From Streptomyces sp. PH10-H1 (lineage in GTDB: Bacteria > Actinomycetota > Actinomycetes > Streptomycetales > Streptomycetaceae), in the NCBI RefSeq assembly GCF_030063355.1, contig NZ_JASISZ010000004.1, positions 1 to 64,000 on the forward strand: a stretch of 64,000 nt of DNA. The letters run 5' to 3'. A program made the translations under genes and the position numbers. Numbering within the stretch: the first letter of the stretch is position 1; each line of letters starts with the position of its first letter. The notes under the pieces are model-generated. The model saw nothing but the letters and a program-made list of their open reading frames with translations, had not been told where the DNA came from and did not search any database. Of the stretch, positions 58,855 through 64,000 are shown in pieces.

Positions 58855-58962
58855 GCGCTCACCCTGCCGGAAAGCCGCGGTGGCCGCCCCCGGATATCGT
58901 CCGGGTGGCCGGTGGCCGGTGGGCGGCCATCGGGTGGCCGGAGTCCGGCCGAGGTGGGCCGG

Positions 58963-59946
58963 TCAGCCGTGGCGGGCGACCCAGTCGCGTTCGTAGGTGT
59001 GCCAGCCGAGCTGGAGCCGGGTGGTGACCCCGGCCATCTCCATGAGGTGTTTGACCCTGCGCTGCACGGTGCGCAGCCCGAGGTCGAGCTGTTTCGCGAC
59101 GCTGGCATCGGTGAGTCCGGCGAGCAGCAGCGACAGGATCTGCAGGTCCAGGCCGTCGGGTTCGTGCAGAGGCTGCTCGTCGATCACGACGCCCTTCAGC
59201 CGCAGCGGCATGGCCTGGCGCCATACGCCCTCGAAGAGGCCCATCAGGGACTCGAGCAGGCCGCTGGCGTGCACCACCAGCGCGGCGGGCTGTCCCGCAC
59301 GGCGGGTCAGCGGAACCATGGCGAGCGTGCCGTCGGCGAGGACCAGTTTCGTCGGAACCCGGTCGATCACCCGTATCTGTTCGTCGCGGCTCATCGCGGC
59401 GGACAGTTCCGTGATGCCGTTCGGGCTGGTGAGGATCTCACGTTCGATCACCACGCGGTAGGCGACGCCGCGTTCCGCGGCCTGCTCCTCGGCGCTGTTG
59501 TCCATGCCGCTCACGACGACCGGGTGGCCGGTGACCAGGGCGCAGACCTCCTTCTCCGCACCGAGTTGCAGTTGTAGGAAGCGCTGGGCTACGGCGTTCG
59601 CGCCGGTCACCACTTCCACCAGGTCGTGGACGGCGGGCTCGGTGGCCTCGGCCCGGAACTCCGAGGCGAGCACGGCGGCCGCCAGCTCCGCCTGTTCGAG
59701 TTCGTACCGCTGCTGGGTGAGGAGCGCGGCCAGGGCCACGCCCGGGGGAGCGGCCACCCAGCGGCCGGGCCGGGCCGAGGACTGGGCGACGAGTCCACGG
59801 CCCTCCAGCCGACGCAAGGTGCGTGCGGCGTCGTCCTCGGACGTGCTGAGGCGGTGCGCCAGATCGGATATTTCGGCGGCGCCCAGAGCGATCAACGCGC
59901 GGTAAGCCGACTCCTGTACGTCGTCGAGTCCTATGGCACCGAGCAC
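58963..59946 (-). CDS. TrmB/LuxR-like transcriptional regulator
   Basis: The 327-residue protein has a winged-helix domain at the N-terminus (LDDVQESAYRALIALGAAEI, HRLSTSEDDAARTLRRLEGR) like TrmB, a central sensor domain, and a LuxR-type C-terminus (LDLQILSLLLAGLTDASVAK, LDLGLRTVQRRVKHLMEMAG). Two DNA-binding domains at opposite ends are characteristic of a Streptomyces regulator group. The GTG start at 59946 follows GGGGAGGGGG. No target is indicated by its neighbours. Confidence 0.82.
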   Translation of the reverse strand: MLGAIGLDDVQESAYRALIALGAAEISDLAHRLSTSEDDAARTLRRLEGRGLVAQSSARPGRWVAAPPGVALAALLTQQRYELEQAELAAAVLASEFRAEATEPAVHDLVEVVTGANAVAQRFLQLQLGAEKEVCALVTGHPVVVSGMDNSAEEQAAERGVAYRVVIEREILTSPNGITELSAAMSRDEQIRVIDRVPTKLVLADGTLAMVPLTRRAGQPAALVVHASGLLESLMGLFEGVWRQAMPLRLKGVVIDEQPLHEPDGLDLQILSLLLAGLTDASVAKQLDLGLRTVQRRVKHLMEMAGVTTRLQLGWHTYERDWVARHG

Positions 59947-60187
59947 GGCGCCCCCTCCCCAAGATGGCGGAAATGAGCCACGGCGGGTTCCCGCCGCGGA
60001 CATCTTCGCTGCTCACCCGCCTGTTCTGCCAGTGTGGCGGCACTGCGGGAGTGACTTGACACCACTTGGGTCGTTTCGCTGAGGCGCCGTCGGCCGACCC
60101 CACCGTGGGGGGAGGGCCGGCCGACGGGCCGGGGTTCGGTCACGCATCCGCCGTTTCCGAAGGCCCTTCGCGGTGGACAATAAGGGC

Positions 60188-61621
60188 ATGAGCCAGCAGG
60201 GGGAGACGCACCCTCGTCAAGAGGACGAGTGGTGGCGCGAGTTGTACGGGAGCCCGGAACCGGGCGTTCCCCAAGAGTCGGCCGACACCGTCGACGACCA
60301 CTACGCCTCGGCCCTGTCAGCCGTGAGCACCCCGGAAGAACCACCCGTTCAGGACGAGCCACCCGTTCGGGACGATCCGTCAGCCCTCGACGATCCCGGC
60401 CCGCCGGACACCCTCCGCCTCCGCCGGACCGCACCGCCCACGGCCCCGCAAGCCGAACCGCCCGCCGCCCCGCCCGTCGTCCCGTCCCCGCAGCGGTCGC
60501 CCGAGGAGCTGCCACCGCGCGGCGGAGTGATCCCCGCGGCCGGGGAGGCATGGGGACCGCACCAGACGTACCAGCCGCAGCAGCCGCCCCAGCGGCAGGA
60601 ACCGGAGCAGCCGCGGCAGCCGCAGGAGCCGGAGCAACCGCGGGAACCGGAGTGGCGCGGGACACGGGACGCGACCTCGTTCGGCGAAGGACCGGTGACC
60701 TGGAGCGATCCGGACCCCGGCCCCGCGCCGGATCTGCCGCCGGGGTGGGCCGCGGCGGAGCCGCTCGTCGAAGAGGCGGCACCGTTCGTGGGCGACGGGC
60801 CTCCGACGTACGCGGCGGAGCCGACGGCCTGGCCCGTGACGCACCCGGACGAACTCGACAACCTCGTACCCGACACCGTGCTGGACGGGGCGCACTACGG
60901 CGTCCTGACGCTGCGGACCGTGTCCGTGCGCGGGGACTCCGCCCGGTACCGGGGCCAGCCCCGCCGTGACGCGCTGCTGACGGCGCGCTTCGGGGCGGGG
61001 GACGACGGCCTGCTGCTGCTGGCGGTCGCCAGCGGGGCGCGGGCGGCCGATGACGCGCACCGGGCGGCGCAGGACGCCTGCCGGTGGATCGCGGGCGCGG
61101 TCGGCCGGAGCCAACTGCGGCTGTCGGAGGACATCCGCTCCGCCCGCCGGGGCTCGCTCAAATCGGGGCTGCACCGGCTCACCGACCGCTGCTACGGGCG
61201 GCTGCGGGCCCGGGGCGAGGATCTCGGGCTGGAGGAGGGCGAATACACGGCCTCCTTGCGGTGCCTGCTGCTGCCGGTCGACCCGTCCTGCCGCATCCGG
61301 CTGTTCTTCGGGGTCGGGGACGGCGGTCTGTTCCGGATCCGCGACGGAAGCTGGCAGGACCTGGACCCGCTGCGGAAGCCGTCCGAGCCAGAGGAACGGT
61401 TCCGCTTCCGCGCCTCGGTCGCGCACCCCGGCGACGCGCTGCTGCTGTGCAGCGCCGGCTTCGCGGAACCGCTCCGCGGCGAGCCGGCGCTCGCCGCGCG
61501 GCTGGCCCACCGGTGGGGGAGCGGCGAGCCGCCGGGCCTCACCGCGTTCCTGGCCGAGTCGCAGACCCGCGTCAAGGGCTACGCCGACGACCGCACGGCT
61601 GTCGGCGTCTGGGACGCCTAG
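60188..61621 (+). CDS. PP2C-like protein, metal site altered
   Basis: The 477-residue protein has a disordered N-terminal half (about 1-230, rich in Pro, Gln and Glu) and a C-terminal PP2C-like domain. The C-terminal part reads RYRGQPRRDALLTARFGAGD and LLLAVASGARAADDAHRAAQ, then ends YADDRTAVGVWD. Active phosphatases have a metal-binding DGxGG in the position of ASGARA, which is missing here, while the final DD is kept. A scaffold or sensor role is possible. A GACAAT six bases before ATG 60188 suggests a leaderless start. Confidence 0.72.
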   Translation: MSQQGETHPRQEDEWWRELYGSPEPGVPQESADTVDDHYASALSAVSTPEEPPVQDEPPVRDDPSALDDPGPPDTLRLRRTAPPTAPQAEPPAAPPVVPSPQRSPEELPPRGGVIPAAGEAWGPHQTYQPQQPPQRQEPEQPRQPQEPEQPREPEWRGTRDATSFGEGPVTWSDPDPGPAPDLPPGWAAAEPLVEEAAPFVGDGPPTYAAEPTAWPVTHPDELDNLVPDTVLDGAHYGVLTLRTVSVRGDSARYRGQPRRDALLTARFGAGDDGLLLLAVASGARAADDAHRAAQDACRWIAGAVGRSQLRLSEDIRSARRGSLKSGLHRLTDRCYGRLRARGEDLGLEEGEYTASLRCLLLPVDPSCRIRLFFGVGDGGLFRIRDGSWQDLDPLRKPSEPEERFRFRASVAHPGDALLLCSAGFAEPLRGEPALAARLAHRWGSGEPPGLTAFLAESQTRVKGYADDRTAVGVWDA

Positions 61622-61623
61622 GG

Positions 61624-61651
61624 CCGGGCGGGCTGAATTCAGCCCGCCCGG
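61624..61651. terminator. Perfect palindrome after the PP2C-like gene
   Basis: A 28-base palindrome with no loop bases, centred on GAATTC and sharing CGGGCTGA with the dispersed family. It follows the PP2C stop (61621) by two bases and ends before the poxB pseudogene (start 61724) on the same strand. Confidence 0.6.
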
Positions 61652-61723
61652 GGGTCCGGGTGGCGGACCCGTGCGCGTCATGCGGAGATGGAGTCAAGTC
61701 CCGCGACGAGCGATTGGCGCCCG

Positions 61724-62992
61724 ATGGCGAAGCAGACCGTGGCCGAGCAGTTCGTCGATGTCCTGGTGCGTGCCGGGGTGGAGCGCATGTACGGCGTGGT
61801 CGGCGACAGCCTGAATCCGATCGTCGACGCGATCCGGCGCACCGGTGGACGACGCCGACAAGGTCACGCTGTTCTGCGGCAGCGGCACGGCCGGCGCTCA
61901 CGACGAGGTGATGGCCTTCGCCGAGCGTGTGAAGGCGCCGGTGGGCCACGCCCTGCGCGGCAAGGAGTGGATCCAGTTCGACAACCCGTACGACGTGGGC
62001 ATGAGCGGCCTGCTCGGCTACGGCGCCGCGTACGAGGCGATGCACGAGTGCGATCTGCTGATCCTGCTCGGCACGGACTTCCCGTACAACGCCTTCCTGC
62101 CCGACGACGTGAAGATCGTGCAGGTGGACGTCCGCCCGGAGCACCTCGGCCGCCGCTCCAAGCTGGATCTGGCCGTGTGGGGCGACGTACGCGAGACGCT
62201 GCGCTCCCTGACGCCCAAGGTGCGGGCCAGGTCGCAGCGCACGTTCCTCGACCGGATGCTGAAGAAGCACAGCGACGCCCTCGAGGGCATCGTGAAGGCG
62301 TACACCCGCAAGGTCGAGAAGCACGTCCCGGTCCATCCCGAGTACGTGGCGTCGGTCCTGGACGAGGAGGCCGCAGACGACGCGATCTTCACCGTCGACA
62401 CCGGCATGTGCAATGTCTGGGCGGCGCGCTATCTGACCCCGAACGGCAAGCGCCGGGTGATCGGCTCGTTCACCCATGGGTCGATGGCGAACGCGATGCC
62501 GCAGGCGATCGGCGCGCAGTTCCTGGACCGCCGCCGGCAGGTCGTCTCGATGTCGGGCGACGGCGGTTTCTCGATGCTCATGGGCGACTTCCTGACCCTG
62601 GTGCAGCACGACCTGCCGGTCAAGATCGTCCTGTTCAACAACTCCTCGCTCGGCATGGTCGAGTTGGAGATGCTGGTGGCGGGCCTGCCCGCCTCCGGCA
62701 CGACGAACCACAACCCGGACTTCGCGGCGGTCGCGCGGGCGTGCGGGGCCTACGGGGTCCGGGTGGAGAAGCCGAAGGAGCTGCGGGACGCGCTGCGCGG
62801 CGCGTTCCGGCACAAGGGTCCTGCGCTGGTGGACGTGGTCACCGATCCGAACGCGCTGTCCATCCCGCCGAAGATCACAGGTGAGCAGATCGGCGGCTTC
62901 GCGCTCTCGATGAGCAAGACCGTGCTCGACGGGGGCGTCGGCAAGATGCTGCAGATGCGCGCTCGAACCTGCGGAACGTACCGCGGCGGTGA
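61724..62992 (+). pseudogene. poxB: Pyruvate oxidase/ThDP-dependent enzyme, internally deleted
   Basis: From ATG 61724 the first 42 codons read KQTVAEQFVDVLVRAGVERM, YGVVGDSLNPIVDAIRR, a normal ThDP-enzyme N-terminus. The sequence then jumps near 61840-61845 to another frame starting DDADKVTLFCGSGTAGAHDE. About 150 residues, including the pyrimidine-binding Glu region, are missing. The rest is good as far as SFTHGSMANAMPQAIGAQFL, SMSGDGGFSMLMGDFLTL (the ThDP-binding GDG...) and LFNNSSLGMVELEMLV. A missing G near 62958 breaks the last frame; restoring it gives a stop at 62992. At least two lesions show decay. Confidence 0.82.
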
Positions 62993-63011
62993 GGAGCGGC
63001 GCACCGCCGTC

Positions 63012-64000
63012 CTAAGGACGCCCCGGCCCCGGCCGCAGCCGCAGCGTCAGGATCTGGAACGGCCGCAGCTCCAGCGCGACGCCCCCGCCGGCCGTCCGCT
63101 CCGCCGCCCGCAGCGGGCGTTCCAGCAGGTCCGTCACCTGGGCGTCCGCGACAGGGAACCCCGTCGAGAGGGTGCCGGCGGCTCGGCCGCCCCGCGACTC
63201 GTACAGCCGCACCATCACATCGCCCGAGCGGTCGTCGGCGAGCTTCACCGCCTCGACCGTGATCCCGGGATGATCCGCCGACACCAGTGACGGAGAGGCC
63301 GGCGCCTCGGCGATCAGCAGCGGCAGATTCAGCGCGAGCCCCTCGGCGACCGCGTCACCGGTCCCGGCGCCCGGCAGCAGCGCGTAGGTGAAGCGGTGGG
63401 TGCCCTGGTCGGTCTCCGGGTCCGGGCTGTGCGGGGCGCGCAGCAGGGTGAGCCGGACGGTGGTGGCCGCGCGTCCGGAGTGGACGGTGCGGTTCACATC
63501 GTGGCCGTACGTCGAGTCGTTGAGCACCGCGACGCCGTAGCCGGGCTCGGCGACGCGCACCCAGCGGTGCGCGCAGATCTCGAAACGGGCCGCGTCCCAG
63601 CTGGTGTTGGTGTGGGTCGGGCGGAAGACATGCCCGAACTGGATCTCGGACGCGCTGCGGTCGGCGTGCACATCGACGGGGAAGGCGGCCTTGAGCACCT
63701 TCTCGGACTCGTGCCAGTCCACCTCCGTGACGAAGTCGAGCCGCTTGCTGCCCGCGCGCAGCCGGATGTCCTGCCGCACCCGGGAAGCGCCGAACGCCCG
63801 GACGGTGCGCACGACCGCGAGCAGCGGTCCCGAGGCGGTCGCCCCGACCGATTCGGCGGCGGTCAGGTCGGTGCGCCGGCGCCGGTAGTGCCGGTCGATG
63901 TCCCAGGCGTCCCACTTGTTGGGGTGGTCGGGGTGCAGCTGCAGCAGATTCCCCCGGGTGCCGGGCGGCAGGACCTCACGCCCCGCCGGGCCCGCCGTCA
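63012..64000 (-). CDS. Alpha-mannosidase (GH38) C-terminal part, cut by edge
   Basis: The gene continues beyond 64000. The visible 329 codons include LLQLHPDHPNKWDAWDIDRH, DFVTEVDWHESEKVLKAAFP, FGHVFRPTHTNTSWDAARFE and CAHRWVRVAEPGYGVAVLND, the C-terminal beta domains of GH38 enzymes. GH38 hydrolyses alpha-mannosides; the metal and nucleophile sites are in the missing N-terminal part. It converges with the poxB pseudogene, 19 bases apart, with no hairpin. Confidence 0.85.
   Translation of the reverse strand, partial: TAGPAGREVLPPGTRGNLLQLHPDHPNKWDAWDIDRHYRRRRTDLTAAESVGATASGPLLAVVRTVRAFGASRVRQDIRLRAGSKRLDFVTEVDWHESEKVLKAAFPVDVHADRSASEIQFGHVFRPTHTNTSWDAARFEICAHRWVRVAEPGYGVAVLNDSTYGHDVNRTVHSGRAATTVRLTLLRAPHSPDPETDQGTHRFTYALLPGAGTGDAVAEGLALNLPLLIAEAPASPSLVSADHPGITVEAVKLADDRSGDVMVRLYESRGGRAAGTLSTGFPVADAQVTDLLERPLRAAERTAGGGVALELRPFQILTLRLRPGPGRP

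Noticed and set aside
1-64000. CRISPR arrays, rRNA or tRNA genes.
   Set aside because: No regularly spaced repeats with unique spacers and no rRNA or cloverleaf-like tRNA sequence was found on either strand.

Overview
The window looks like a Streptomyces chromosome, or that of a very close relative. Coding sequence is strongly GC-rich at third positions, GTG starts and GGAGG-type ribosome binding sites are frequent, and several genes begin directly 6-7 nt after a -10-like hexamer, as leaderless actinobacterial mRNAs do. The gene families are typical streptomycete ones: treX/treY/treZ, a cysHCDN sulfur cluster, an SAV2148-type HEPN protein, a class F sortase and DUF456. No rRNA, tRNA or CRISPR array was found.

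Layout. Positions 1-2321 are a decayed integrative element of the pSAM2 type. Integrase, excisionase and rolling-circle replication genes are in their usual order but each is broken, with an IS630-family transposase at the left edge and an IS5-family transposase remnant where the replication gene is cut. Positions 2589-12543 are housekeeping and envelope genes: murC-msrB, a NarL-type two-component system beside an ABC exporter, a RibD-like reductase, zapE, a PPK2 kinase and a small zinc-ribbon protein. Positions 12540-23703 carry treZ, treY and treX for trehalose synthesis from glycogen, interrupted by an acetyltransferase, an efflux pump with a quinone-reductase-like gene, and a LysR regulator. 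Positions 23994-28954 carry the HEPN protein, a DnaQ-like exonuclease, a phosphotransferase-like gene and then about 1.3 kb of gene fragments: a polymorphic-toxin N-terminus, a possible immunity gene, a methyltransferase and a SET domain. An MMPL exporter and a large secreted beta-helix/Fn3 protein follow.

Positions 34460-44240 form a sulfur assimilation locus on the minus strand, headed by a 27-codon leader peptide gene that overlaps no other gene. The order is sulfite reductase, zinc-ribbon protein, cysH, cysC, cysD, cysN, an SsuABC-like importer and a CbiX-type chelatase. Sulfur compounds are imported, sulfate is activated and reduced to sulfide, and the chelatase probably supplies siroheme for the reductase. 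From 44277 on come an acetyltransferase, a sortase, a PfkB sugar kinase, an orphan GAF regulator, an acyl-CoA dehydrogenase, a BrkB-like membrane protein, an AraC/VOC pair, rsgA, a LacI regulator, an Ada-AlkA and Ogt alkylation-repair pair, a PPOX protein, DUF456, a TrmB/LuxR-like regulator, a PP2C-like protein, a broken pyruvate oxidase gene and the end of an alpha-mannosidase.

Recurring themes are a dispersed family of palindromes between genes (14.4, 15.4, 26.2, 46.9-47.0 and 61.6 kb) that mostly sit between convergent genes, and pseudogenes confined to accessory patches while the core genes are intact. All functions are assigned from reading the sequence; no database search was run.
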